DNA of 64,000 bases, taken from contig JALJCO010007877.1 of assembly GCA_023101725.1 (NCBI GenBank), forward strand, positions 62,001 through 126,000. Direction: 5' to 3'. The notes under the pieces are model-generated. The model had not been told where the DNA came from and ran no database searches. It saw only the letters and a list, made by a program, of their open reading frames with translations. Shown here one piece after another: positions 26,917 to 39,701 of this stretch. How positions within the stretch are numbered: position 1 is the stretch's first letter; each line of letters opens with the position of its first letter. Origin of the DNA: Atherinomorus stipes (Eukaryota > Chordata > Actinopteri > Atheriniformes > Atherinidae). The position numbers and the translations under genes were made by a program.

Positions 26917-29800
26917 ACAATAAACAGAGTGTGAAGCTTGATTTTTCATCCGGCCAACTAAACTTTGAGTTGTTGTATGGGAAGTTTTTTGCTGCGATTC
27001 CTGTCAGAATTTGTGGGCTGCCTTGAAATTGCTCTTTTGTAATTTGCTCATGGTTGCCTGATGATGTGTGAAAGTTAAAAAACTGTGAAGGTCACAAGAA
27101 AACAAATTTTCTGATGTGTTTCAGCTCATCATCATCATGTTGTCGAGGCCATCCACCTTTTTTCCCTCAGGTTTTTAGAGCCTGTGATATTTCCAGAATT
27201 TGCTTGTTTTTGGATTTAATCCATTCTTGCCTCTAAAATTGAAAGCAGAGGCTGCAAAAGCCCAAATGACCTCCACTGCTCCTATTAAATTCAATTTTTG
27301 AATGAATTACATTAAGAACTAAAGGAACGATAATCAGATAAGCTGTCTTGACATCTTCTCACGGACTTCTGGGTCTACTTGGTAGACCAGTTATTTTTAA
27401 TTTCAAGTAAGGCAGAGTTTGAGTTTTTTCTAATAAAACTTTGAAATGTACAGTAAATCACTTGACCCTATCCATGTCATGAACATGTCTCACGTTTTGT
27501 TCCAAGCTTCAAGGCAACCTGCCACCCATGATGGAGGGAATGTGTGATTCTGTGTGTCTAATTCTAATCTTTGAAAATGATTAAAGGCAGTGGTTACAGT
27601 AAAAAAGGCATTTTTGTAATTAAATTAAGCACAAGAAAGAGAGAGAACAGTGAACATTGATTAAGTGAAAAGGGTAGAAGAGATTAAAAACAAAACAGAA
27701 GAAACAATTGAGTAAAACAGGTTGAAATGAGACGACTGACAGGCTTTGACAGATGGATGGAGTGAATGAAAGACAATGAATGGAAGGTAGGGAGAGAGAT
27801 GAAGAGCATCAGAGAGAAGATGAGGCTGGAGGTGTAAGCTGGACCACGTAAACTCAGCATGTGCCAGATCTCTCACAGTGCTGGCACGGAGCTGAAACTG
27901 TTATCGAACGGCGCACGAAGCCAGCCAGACTGTAGTGTCTCCTGAAAAGGCAGCGCTTTACAGTTTTGTCCCTTTTTTGTTTTTATTTCTTCTCTTAGAA
28001 TCTGCTAAACTATCTGAAGGAGGAACATATTATTGACTTGTATTCCCAGGAAATGATTCACGCTGGTTTTATAAAGTATTTTTCGAACATAAGTCCTCTG
28101 ACATTTTAACTGTTTTTTTTAATGCACTTTAATGGATTAGATAAAGATCTGTTGAAGTGATTGGCCTCCGTTTAATGACGTTTCTTGCTTGTTATGCTCC
28201 ATTAGCAATACATGCAGTAAAAACAATGGGCGTATAAAAAGAAAAAGCAAAAGTTGAAAGGAACATAAAGATGATTTCAGATCTCGTGTTATCTAAGCTT
28301 TAACACATCCAAAAGAAAAATTTAAGTCCTTTTTACTCAAAAAAAAAAAAAAAAGAAAAACTTTGGGAGATTTTGGTTTGGCACAGCATTGATGGGAACA
28401 CAACATCAGGGTGCATACACACATTTTCACTAAGGATGCAGCAGATACTCCAAGAGACAAGGTTGATCTCTTTGTTTGTTTGTTTTTCCCCTCAATACCT
28501 GCTGCACAGAGCTGATATCTGTGGTCCAGTAATAAAAAGTAATCCAATTATCAGAGGGCCCTGGTTATTATAAACACAGCTTGCAGTCGTGCCGTCATTT
28601 CATGTTGACATAGCGACATGCTTGAACTTTGGGAGGCAGCGATATATTGGACTGGATTCCCTACAATAAAACATCTGATGAAGAGTACAAGTAAGAGAGA
28701 AGAAAAGAACATGAAAAAAGCACAAATGAGGAGCAGGAATTAAAATGCAAAAAGAGATGAAACAGAAAAATTACAAAAAAAACAAAAAGATACACATTAA
28801 CATACAGGAACGACAGAAGAGCAGTACAGTACATTACGGCAAACACGCCATCAGTGGAAATGAAAAAAAAAAAAAAGTCTAATAATAATGCTTGGGGTCT
28901 TAAAAATGTACAAAGTTTGTTGGACAAATTGCCATTGCTGGTTGGGTAATCGTAAACTTGAACATGTTATGACTTGATTAATGAATTAAACTGAGACAAA
29001 AAGGAAAGTTTCTGGCATGTTTGAAGCAGTCTTTGTAAAATAGTTGACAGGCAAAAAACTGCTCTCTGTTAAGGCATGGCAGTGTTTTTGTCATGCATCA
29101 ACTGCCTTACTTCCATTGAATAGCAAGCGATCAGACAGTTTTGCAGCTCATTTACAAAATATATAAACTATACAGTTAGAAACGGTCTAAATCCATCTCT
29201 TGTGCCCATGTGACCCGTATCTGTTTTCTTTCTTTGAGAATATGAACAACACAAATCTTTTTTTTTTTTTTGCTATTGTGTTAATAAGATGACATCAGAG
29301 TGTTTAGTTTTTTAAAACTAAAAAAGCGTGGACACAATGCGCACTCTCATATTGTTCTGGATCAATCATCTTTAATCAAGTGGGACGAAGCTATGGAGAA
29401 GCTGCTGATCAGCTGGTGGAGGAGAGGCCAGCGCCATTGACAGTTGGGGAGATATTTCTGGTTTTCATTGATTTGGGGCCACAATATAGATTAGCGCCGT
29501 CTGCTGTTGTGGTGACATTATACTGTATTTTGCACATGTGCAGAAGGTTCACCCAAGTCTGGAGTTGGTTTGGTTTGTTCATGGGCACTTTTCTCACCGT
29601 GTCCGTGAGACTGAGGCTGATTGATCAGCCCGACTCGCGGTCACATTCGCGGTCTGTCTGGTATGTCTCCATCTTTGAATTACTTTTGTGATGTGGTGCT
29701 TTACAGAAAATAGAATTAACTTAGTCCTCGAGGGGGAACGCTTTTATAATGCTGGGCATAACACCACGCCCACCATGTCCACTCAGTTTGATTCAATTTA
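26917..29800. other. Intron 2 stretch without recognisable gene
   Basis: A GC-richer segment at about 29370-29660 has a 103-codon open frame on the + strand with no family resemblance. It may be an old transposon interior. Otherwise plain sequence with A runs near 28340 and 28864. Confidence 0.4.
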
Positions 29801-29805
29801 ATTAA

Positions 29806-30122
29806 AGCAACCCTTACTGATCTTGCATTTCAGAAAGCACAGCAAGATTATTTGAATATAAACAGTCCCGCCTCACTCCTAAGACACACCCCCTCATTCC
29901 CTCTGCCTCCCAATGCAGAGGCAAAAGTCTGACAGGCAGGTCCCTTGGACAATCCTAGGGGTGCACCCCACTTCAAGGATTGGCTGGAGTTTTCATTGAA
30001 TATTTAGAGATTGGAATAATATTTTATTTTGATTAATGATGGGGGAGTTCCATTACCTCATTCATAGTATTTTACCCTGTTAAAAAAAATAGTGTAAGAA
30101 TGCAACATTGGTAAGGGTTGCT
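29806..30122. mobile_element. TTAA-flanked MITE (317 bp)
   Basis: The left end AGCAACCCTTACTGATCTTGC and the right end (reverse complement AGCAACCCTTACCAATGTTGC, shown split by mismatches) are inverted copies. TTAA lies outside both (29802-29805 and 30123-30126). Non-coding, piggyBac/Kolobok-like by its target site. Confidence 0.78.
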
Positions 30123-30126
30123 TTAA

Positions 30127-33095
30127 GCCACTTTTAAAGACACAGTCCAATTTAATCCAATTCTAGTTCATTTATAATCTGAGTTTATGAACTGAGTTCA
30201 TATAACCCAGTTTATGAAAATAATGGCAGTGACAGTGGAAAGGAAGAACTTCCAGGAAGGAAAACCTCCATGCAGCAGAACCAGACCCAGAAGAAGCAGC
30301 CATCTCCTTTTACTGGTTGGGGGTGGAAGGGACAGGACAAAAGATTCAACCACAATATACCCTAATTAATCCAGGAATTTCTGCTGAAAAATAGAAAGTG
30401 ACCATCCCGTTAAGGGACGTCCCCCCAGCATTCAAAGCCTACAGCATCATAACTAACAGGATGGCTAAAGGTTCGTCGCGTCTTCTGTACATGTGAGCAA
30501 CTGTAGACCAACTAACACTGGAGTCTGTTGGTGGTCGCATTTAAACCATAACCAGGTTCATGAAACAGCACTCTTTTCATAACAGTCACATAACTTGCAT
30601 AATCATCTAAAAACAACTTAAAGGGTTGCTTTGGTAAAATCGTAATTGATTGCTTTGTTTTGTTTGCACTATTTTTATCTTACGATCATCACCAACTGGA
30701 GGTCATCGCTCGCCTGCCAAGCCAAATCCTTTGTGCTTTTGTGTAACAGCATAAAATGTTCGATGTAAATAAAAACGGAGGAGGAGAAGAGATGCATTGA
30801 TGGAAGGGAGAAAGAGGAGGAGTGATATGGGTGTGCTGACTCACTTTGACCCTTCTCCCTGCTCCACCAGCGGCATCGTGGGTATTTATACAATGGCGTA
30901 GGCTGTTCACCCCCTTATATAAGCCCTTACACATACAAAGACACGAAAGGGAGGCACCTAGGGTGAATGCTGCGTTTTATTGGTATTACTGACTTCTGCT
31001 TTCGATTCTTTATGGTCTTGCTCTCCTTCTTGTCTTACTCCTGTTGCTCCAGCCTCGTCTTTGTGTCTTCCACCCCACTCATTAGGATGTTTCCTTTTCT
31101 CTGAGACAGTAGGAAGAGAAAGAAGTCTAACTCGCCAAGACCTCCTTCCACACTGTTTTAAAGACTGTGCCAGATCTGCCAGGCTGCAGTCAGGGAGAAG
31201 ATCGAATGCAGGTGTTCTGTAGCTGAACCCAGTCAGACAGTCGATATACTATGAAAGTTGGAGAATCTGTGTAAGATTTTTAGCATTAATATAAAAACGG
31301 TTTCAACAGAGAACTAGATTACGCTCCTCCTGTGTGTTGTCTTCCAAGCCTCTCTGTTTCCTGCTTTTGAAGTCTCTCTTGATGCTTTCTCTTGTTGGTA
31401 TGTTTTCTCGTCCTTTCAGTCTGGAGGTGACTGAAAACTAAACAATTAGAAATATTCTTTTAGATGTGAAATAACTTTGTTACGGCCACCTGTCTACTAA
31501 CATCATCTGTCTTTCATTCCATAAGCAAATCCTCCTGTTTCAACACTCCTGTACAATTGGCCTGGCACCTCCTCCCTTGGGGGCTCGTCCGGGAGCTCGT
31601 CCTGGAACAGGGAGGAGATGATGGTGGTGTGGTGCCAGGTGAAAAAGGAGGAATTTCTTATGGAATGAGAGACAGATGATGTTAGAAGACAGGCAGCTGT
31701 AACAATCTTGAAGATCCTCATCAAAGATTTATGATTACATCACCTTAATGAGGTTTAGGTGACCTCTTTGACTTTCCTCCTGCGGAACAGTCACATTTCA
31801 TAGCCAGCAATCATCCTTTAGAGAGAAAATTCTTTACAAACATTACTCAGGGTTTATTTCTTCCCTCCGTTGAGGAAATGTTTACATTAACTGCAAGAAT
31901 TAAAATATAAAAACTTGCTATGTCTGTCAAGGTGTAAATGAAAATTTATTGGTAACGTTTTGGCGCAGATTTATGTTAAATACAAGATTTCTGTCACTCT
32001 GAACCTGTTTGCAGAATCTGACAGGATCTAAATCTGGGACATCGCTGTGTATGGCATGTCACTACGTCTCACATGCACACACAAACCAATGCCCAGGCAC
32101 ACACATGCTGGCAGCTCATTAGAGGGATAGGCTGTGTACAACATCCGTGTTCTGCCAACATTTCAGAAACAGAATATACTGGAGCAAGCAGGGGAGAGGA
32201 GAGGGGAGGAGGGGAGAGTGCTAGCAAATAATGCTCATGCAAATGAGTGGTAGAAAATGGAGAACACAAAATGAAAGGGAAATGAAGAAACACCGAAAAC
32301 AGTCATTATGATGAAAATTGTAAAAAATGAAAGCATGAGAGCTAATTTTTAAATAAAGTACTTTTTTTTTTTTTTTTTGCTAATATTTGGTTACTGTAAA
32401 AAAACAAACAAATTGGATTTAGAATGATCATTTTCTTTAAGAACAAAGCTTGATCCAACAGTAAGGCCGAAGTTTTTATCTGGGCTTTCACAATCAATAA
32501 TTATCACATGGTGATCATTTCAGACAGTTTTCAGAATCTGCAGTTTTGTCTTTATTCTCCAAACTTGAGCTAAACAAAACATAATCGTCCCATTTCTTTA
32601 GTTTTCTGCTGACTGGTGCACTTTGAATGACATCATCTCTGTGCTCCCATCATCTATTTATTTGACAGACTTCATGTTAGAAAAGTTGGATTCTAATAAG
32701 CATTTAATATTGATAAAATGGACTTTATTTTGAGAGAAGATTTTGGTTTCATGGTAAATGAAAGGGGAGCTCATTAACTTGCAAAAAGCCAGTTTGATGG
32801 ATTTGTGGCAGAAAGGTGATGCTCAGCAGTGCTGACACCCAGTCACATCCACCACCTACACAGTTTGCCGACTTGGGATAAAAGCCACAGCTGAAGGTTC
32901 CTCTTGTCAACTGGTTGTTATCGAATGTATCTGATGGAGCCACCACTCAACACAGTTGAGAAACCAGCATTTTCAAGGAACTTTAAGCAGCATGAATTAC
33001 TTTGAAAAACATACATCTAAAAAACTACATTCCCAAACTTGTACAACAAATCAAAGGATGACATTGCCAAGGATCTGAGCTCAGCTTCTTAGAGT
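30127..33095. other. Intron 2 stretch without recognisable gene
   Basis: No gene or element boundary supported. T run near 32361-32378. Confidence 0.4.
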
Positions 33096-33097
33096 TA

Positions 33098-33610
33098 TTT
33101 ATGAGTGATGGGTCATTTATGAACGAACTAGCTCGAAGAGCCGATTCTTTGGAGCGAACAAGGAGAGCTGAATCTTTGGAAAGAGATCAGCTCTCAGAGG
33201 AGCCTCCTCAGACAGCGAGTGCAGCGGTACAGGCCAGGAACTCTGAGAGGAAGCTGGGGAGCCAGATTTACAAGTGTATCTGGTAAAAGAGAAGAAACAA
33301 GTGACTCCAAAGTGTCATCATGACTTTAGCTTTTATTTAATTGATTTGTTTGATGAAGTTCTGTTACAGTTATTCATGCAAACATTTTTTTATTAAAGTA
33401 TTAATTAGTAAATGCATTTTCTTATAAATAGAAGCGCAAGAATAAGGCTTTTATTAAAAAAAAAATCTTAGTAAACAATTACTTAATAATGCTCAAACCA
33501 TCCAGAAATTAGAATTAGAAAAATGGAAGTGAGTGATGCCAAATGAGGAGCCATTTGGGGCTAAAAGAGCCGATTCTTCGAAGGGAGCCAAGTGAAAAGA
33601 GATGAAAAGA
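33098..33610. mobile_element. hAT-like relic, incomplete
   Basis: Contains AGTGATGGGTCATTTATGAA and repeats of 'agagccgattctt' (33138, 33567), which are typical of a fish DNA transposon whose ends read 'agtgatgggtcgttcgcgaac'. The matching right terminus is not visible. The 61-codon frame inside has a repetitive RRAESLER pattern derived from these repeats. Confidence 0.5.
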
Positions 33611-34294
33611 GCACGAAGCCAAACAGGAAAATAGGTTTATTCCTTCTTCATGTTTGAGTTGCCTTTGCCTGTTAAAGACTTATAATCTTCTTGAGGTGGT
33701 GTACATTTACATTAGGGTATCATAGTGACTCATACTGCAAACTAACATAGACAATCAAATCATTAATCACAATTTCTATAACAAATTCCTAATCGTGACA
33801 GCCTTTGTCTTAGTCTGTGTTGTTAAAAGTGTTTTAGATTTTAGTTTGGACTGAGGATTGTTTCACAAACTGTCCATCATCTCAGAAGATGCAGTGTTGC
33901 AATGTAGGAGGTGCTCTGCTTTCTCTCACAGATTATTGATATGCAGAGAGCGTGATGGGAAGATGATATTGATTGACATCTAGTTGTTACACAATCATGT
34001 CATGTGACTGTCGGGAAGGGATCGGGGCAACATGAAACATTATGAAATTAAGTTTCAAGTTATAATCAGTGTGTTTGTGCTGGCGTGTGTTTAGTGTTTG
34101 TAGAGTGTTGCTGGAAATGGATTCACACTTTCTACATGGTGATAGAACTGTGTTATTGAATATTATGTCGATTGTCAAAATCACTGGTAGCTGACAGCCA
34201 GAGCTCAAGTTTCTCACTGAGTTGATTCCATCTGAAATTGTGCATTTTAAAATCCAATATTACACAATGTGACATATCCATTCATTTTGTATCC

Positions 34295-34435
34295 ATTTGT
34301 AGAAGGGGTGGCTGCAACCATGCATGTTCACTCACACTCCTAGGGTCATTTAGAATCACCTCTCAAGCCAGAATGTATGTGGACAATGGCACGGTTCAAA
34401 CCAGAAACTTGACGCTGCTATGAACCATAACCAAG
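34295..34435. mobile_element. Decayed L2/SINE-type fragment
   Basis: 'ttcactcacactcctagggtcatttagaatcacc' (in pieces), 'aatgtatgtggacaatgg' and 'ggttcaaaccagaaact' are in the same order as in a very common fish LINE/SINE repeat. Heavily diverged and without ends. Confidence 0.5.
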
Positions 34436-35107
34436 ATATCAGGACTGTTTTTTACTTCTGAACAGATTCACATAATAAGACAATAATACACTTTATTTGA
34501 AAATTTTCCCATACTGGTAATAACTGCACTCGGTTAAATTAGACAGTGAAAACTAGATGGATTAGAAAGTACATTAAAACATTGAAATTTGTTTTACATT
34601 GGGTAAATCCATTTAGATGTGATTTAATCTTGAAATTAAGCATAATTAGAGGTATGTCCTTTTGATTGACAGGCGACAGGTTTTTAGCCAGTTAACAGCA
34701 TGTCTTAGCCTCAGCCCGCCTACCTCCATTAGCTCTGTTAGCTCGTAGTTACAGGTAGCGCAGAGTTCATTGGGTGTCAATCATTCGGCCCCACGCTCAC
34801 AGCCCCCTCTCACTTCCCGTTTTTGTATTCTCCTACTTTACCTACTGGTGATGTCGCGGAGGGTTTGTCCAGTAATATTACACTGTATATAATCCACACT
34901 TTCAATCTTGTTATTCGTAAACTATGTTAAAAATATGCTTCAACTTTGTAACAACTCTTTAGTTGTTAAGATGCATAAACAGTACTAATTAATAACTTAG
35001 ATCATCATGAGATGCTGAACAACAAATTAATTTCAAGTTTAGATGCATTGCCACATTTTTTTGGCTCAGATTTTATGTTATGTCTCAGACACATACACAC
35101 ACATGCA
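34436..35107. other. Unassigned repeat-like segment
   Basis: About 34660-34860 is GC-richer (cagcccgcctacctcc, ggtgtcaatcattcggc) and looks like part of an interspersed fish repeat. No ends were found, and the rest is plain AT-rich intron. Confidence 0.35.
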
Positions 35108-35119
35108 CCCCCCCCCCCC

Positions 35120-35150
<31 letters not shown>

Positions 35151-35153
35151 ATA
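35108..35153. repeat. C29 tract followed by (AC)n
   Basis: 29 consecutive C at 35108-35136, then AC repeats to 35153. The complementary strand is a G29 tract. Confidence 0.95.
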
Positions 35154-35660
35154 CACAAGAAAAATAAAATAATTAGATAATTAAATCAAATCAAGTCTTT
35201 GTATGGTACCAAGGCAGTTAACCATCAACATAAAGAAAGATAAAAAGTAGTTTGGGGGTCAGGGTAAGTGATACAGAGACAGACTTAGACAATACTGTAT
35301 TTAAAGTATACACAATAGTCACATACAGTATTTCATTACAATATAGTTTACACTGCTGTAACTAGTAACAGCAGACCTATGAACAAAGGTCTGAACTGGA
35401 AGCAGCAGTGGGGGCTGAGTACTGTAGCTCCACATGCAATGTCGGACCTTTGACTCTTCCAGAGATGCACCCAAAGGCAACACTGTATGATGCGTTTAAG
35501 GATGTAACTTGTGTCATGCTCAGTGTGTTGTGTTGGAGGACGTGGTCAATAGCTGACAGAAACACAGTCTTTTCTGTCGACATTGACATTGTTTCCAGTC
35601 TCTCTGGATATAACAGAGCTGGTTGGTATAATTATGGGCAACCATTTCAACAATGAGTGG

Positions 35661-35870
35661 TTCTTATAGGCTTTATGCACAGCTCCAGTACTTCCTGAAC
35701 TTAATATTGCACCTTTATTTCTGATTAACTGAATAATCCAGGTGTGTCTGACCTCAGCAAATCGTCAGACACACCTGGATTAATCAGTTCATCCAGTCAT
35801 GTAAGACAGGAAACAAAGGTGCAGTATTAAGTTCAGAAGTACTGCAGCTGTGCATAAAGCCCATTAGGAA
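35661..35870. mobile_element. 210-bp near-perfect palindrome (foldback)
   Basis: The left arm 35661-35752 and right arm 35764-35870 are inverted copies, for example GGCTTTATGCACAGCT..CAGTACTT at both outer ends and AATCCAGGTGTGTCTGAC at the inner ends, around an 11-nt spacer. It is probably a foldback MITE. A transcript through it would form a long hairpin. Confidence 0.85.
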
Positions 35871-35944
35871 TCAAAAGCAGTTCACCTTATTTTGTCAACT
35901 TTCAATTCCACAAAGGTGAAAATGAACTTACAAACATATATAGC

Positions 35945-36700
35945 TGTTAAAACACTAAATCCTGTTCTCTGAACCATTCTTCGGGTGTTTGGACACAATT
36001 AGCAAAACTCAACACATTCTCAGTCACTAAAAACAGATACTGTGATACACTTCTGTTGCTAAACTGTAAACGGTGACAGCAAAAGTTTACACAACTCCAA
36101 CACAGTTGTCAACTTTTACACACAAATCACATTTAAACATGTTTCTGATAATGTGATCTGACCAACTGTGGGTTCAGAGAGCAAAGATGGAACATGTACG
36201 TCATCGCTACATGGACAGAAATATACAGAGACAGAGAAGGAAGAGCACATATCAAAGGTGGTGGATGAAAGGAAGAGGCAGAGAGACCAAGAACATTCAT
36301 CACTAATGAAATTCAATTACGAACATTGTGTCCTTGTTATAGAATAAGGGAAGCAGGACAAAGAGTCCAACCCAGTCTGAGCTGATTCTTTATGGTATGA
36401 TCTTTTCCTCCTCTGTCTTTCTGTCCATTGTAGATGATGGACATCTTTCACCTGTGCTCTCTGAACAGATCCAATCACATCATCAGATATGTGTGAAATA
36501 AATTTTGAGTTGTTGTGCGCAGAACATGACAGCTGTGTTGGAGTTGTGTTCACATTTTGCTGCCAGTGTTTACAGTTTTGCAACACAAGTGTATCACAGT
36601 CTGAAATGTGTTTTGTGACTGAGACTGTGTTTAAGGTTTTGCAAAAAGAGCGCATGAGTTTTACAAATTCTGTCCATGTACCTGAGGAGTGTTTAGGGTG
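35945..36700. mobile_element. Tc1-derived element with long inverted repeats
   Basis: Arms at about 35990-36165 and 36470-36645 are inverted copies sharing ACTGTGATACACTT, CAACTCCAACACAG and 'gtttctgataatgtgatct'-like blocks. Between them (36240-36345) a fragment reads RPRTFITNEI-like, resembling the linker and N-terminal part of a Tc1-like transposase. The copy is deleted and cannot be active. Confidence 0.65.
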
Positions 36701-39700
36701 CAACCAAGAGAGGGTTGATTTTAGATTTGGTTTGATTTTGATTTAAAATGTGGAGATTTTGATACAGAGAATGGGATTCAGTGTTTCAGCCACTGAGAAA
36801 AACTGTAAACTACAGTACTCTCTAGTTTTTATAGTGACTTAAACGACAACAATATAGTGAGGATGCTGAATGTATATATACATATATATATATATTTATG
36901 CACTTATATTGAATATTTCCTTGAAGCTTAATTCCCTTGATGCTGTGTCTTGAATTACTTGATCTAATATTAAACACATGCTGTAAGGTTAATGTATCTT
37001 TGGTTGCTGTGTCTGATCCGACCACATTGTTCGATTGTTTTGAGGCCAGGATATCAGTCAGGGGATGATTTGATTTTGATGGATAAGCCTGACGTTTTGT
37101 GGATGTAGTTTGAATTTTTGAATTTGTGTTTAAGGTTGTTTTAGCGATAGTAAAAAACTGTAAGACAAAGATGAAAAAGACTTCGGCCACTGCTGAGCTG
37201 CTGTAAACAGACCGCTCGTTCCACCCAAAATGGCGGATCAATTCCACGTTCTGCGCGTGCTAACGCTGGTGCGGATTCTCTATACAGGGCTGTCTTGGAT
37301 GACTTTTACAATTCACATACAGTTGCTCTTATGATGACGGGAGCCTGGAAGGCTATTCTACCAATGTAATTATGGCTCAGTCTGACCTGCATGTAGTAGC
37401 ATAAACTATAGTGATACATTATTGTCTAAGAAAAATTGTGGGATATTGCGTCTTGAGTGTGTGTGTTTGTGTCTCTTAGTGTGTGTTTCATTGATATTTA
37501 ATGAAGGGACATGGGCAGGGTGCCAGCTGCACGTGTCAGTGCAATCAGTCCACAGAGGGCAACAAGAGGGCGGTGGAGATCAGAGAGAGGAGGGTGAAGG
37601 GGGCGATGGACTGAGAGGGTACTGGCAGGGAAGAACTAAACTGGAGAATAACCATCATAATCCATGCTGACAGCAAAACACCAGAGCTTGACTGGAGGAG
37701 CTGGTGTTGTTGAGATAAAATAAAACTGAGGGCTTTACGATGGTTTCACTTTGAGCGACACTTTTGACATTAGTGAGGTTTGTACTGGATCACTGGCAGA
37801 TGGGAGCAGATGGCCAGGATGTCAGTTCTGGTGGTGACGATGATGCGTCATCCAACATTGTATCGGGAAGTATCACACCCAAGTCACTGCACCTGCAGGT
37901 ATTGGTTTTACCTGTGGATTATCTTTTTTATTCTTATTTATTTTCCACTTATACAGAACTGTATTTGCTTTAATGTTTACGCATCTTAACTAAAGATTTC
38001 ATTCTAATATTTTGGACAAAAAAACTCAAACTCTGCTAATTTCTGGTAAGTTGAAGTGTAAAGGTTAAATTACTATGGTTATTGTTCAGCTCGCTACAGT
38101 GTGACTGGTGTTTGGTATCAATTTCATAAAACATGAATGAAGCATCCTGCATCAACTTGCCAGCTTTGTTCTCGTAGTTATGAAACTAATGGATGTTAAA
38201 TGTTAAAGTGTCACTTAGTGAGTGAGGAGAGTCTCTGGGATGATGTCCAGATAAAACTGACTGACATGTGGCTTTGCTGAGCTCATTAAAATAACATTAT
38301 CATTTGCTTCAATTTTTCTTTATGTGATTTTTTTTCATGAAAAATCAAGTCTTGACTCACAACACCAGAAATGTGATGATTACATTCAATTAGGTTTTTA
38401 GAAAGTACTTTCATACAGTTTTGTAAATCAAAGTTCTTTGCAGAACTAACAGAAAAAAAAGTGTCTGTTTCTTGTTCACACACACACCATGAGTGAGGTA
38501 AAACTAGAGGTGTGAGGTACAGAAGGTCAATAAAATGAAAATAAAATACATTTAAAACAGACCAAATAGGAGAAAAACTCAAATAAAACAGACTAAAAAT
38601 AGGAAAATAGATTAAAGTAAAATAAAATAAACAGGAATAAAGATGATAGAGCAGATATAGGAAATAGAAATTAACAAGGCATAAAGTACAACAGAAAACA
38701 GAATAAAATACTAATGAAAATACTTTGAAAAGTTAAATTGGGTTGATTTTATGAATTCAAGGTTAAAAAGGTGGAATTTTAGTTTTTACTTAGTTTTTTG
38801 TCGTCCGATCTTTCGAAAGGTTGTTTTACAAATGTAAAAATATGTAAAAATATAAAAAAAGTTAAAGAATCTTAAGATCTGTTCTTAAACTGACAGGATA
38901 CTAATGCAGAGACTTTAAAACTGGTGTGTGCTTTCTTTCTGGTCTGAATCAGAGCTGCAGGTGCATCCTGGAGAAGCTGCAGGGGGGCAGTAGTTTTCCT
39001 TCGGAGCTCAGTAATCAATTCTGGAAATAAAAGTGTCTCAAAACAAAACTAGAAAAGCACTCACTCTCCAAGCAGCTCGACTCCTGAATCATAGATTCCA
39101 GAATTTTCTCTGGATCCGGATCAACTTTTGAGACATTATAGAAGTCATTGAGATCCTTTCTTGTAATTTTTTTATTATATTTTATTTTATTTTTTTGTTT
39201 TACCAAAAATGCAGCCCATTTGTATGGAGTTAAATGGAATAATTCCAAAAATTTGGTCTATTAGGATGATGTTCATGTTTAGGCATTGGTAAGGAGGTTT
39301 GATGTTCACCATGGGGTGTCGGTCAGAACACACAGGACTAACTTGTACAGTTAACTGTCTTTACTGGTCACTCTTAACCACAACAGCACCGTAATGCAAC
39401 AAATGACAGGCTTACAGGTGAGGAATTCCAGGGCTAGTTAAGGTGAATGCCGGGATGGAAGTGAGTGTGGTCTATAAACACAGAAATACAAAGCCATGAG
39501 GAACATTCAATCGGCAAATAAACACATTCAAGGTATTAATTATTACTAATAAATCCCTTAAAGTTGGGACTAAACATGCATATGTGTTCAAGGCTAACAG
39601 TTACAGTAACTGGCATGTAACAGGTCAGCTAGCTTAATAGCATAAAAAGGCACATGGTGAATGAAGGAACACCTCTGAATAAGCAAATCAGCTAAGAAAC

Positions 39701-39701
39701 A
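36701..39701. other. Intron 2 stretch without recognisable gene
   Basis: A short TA-rich run near 36873-36895 and A-rich sequence at 38520-38720. No gene or element end supported. Confidence 0.4.
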
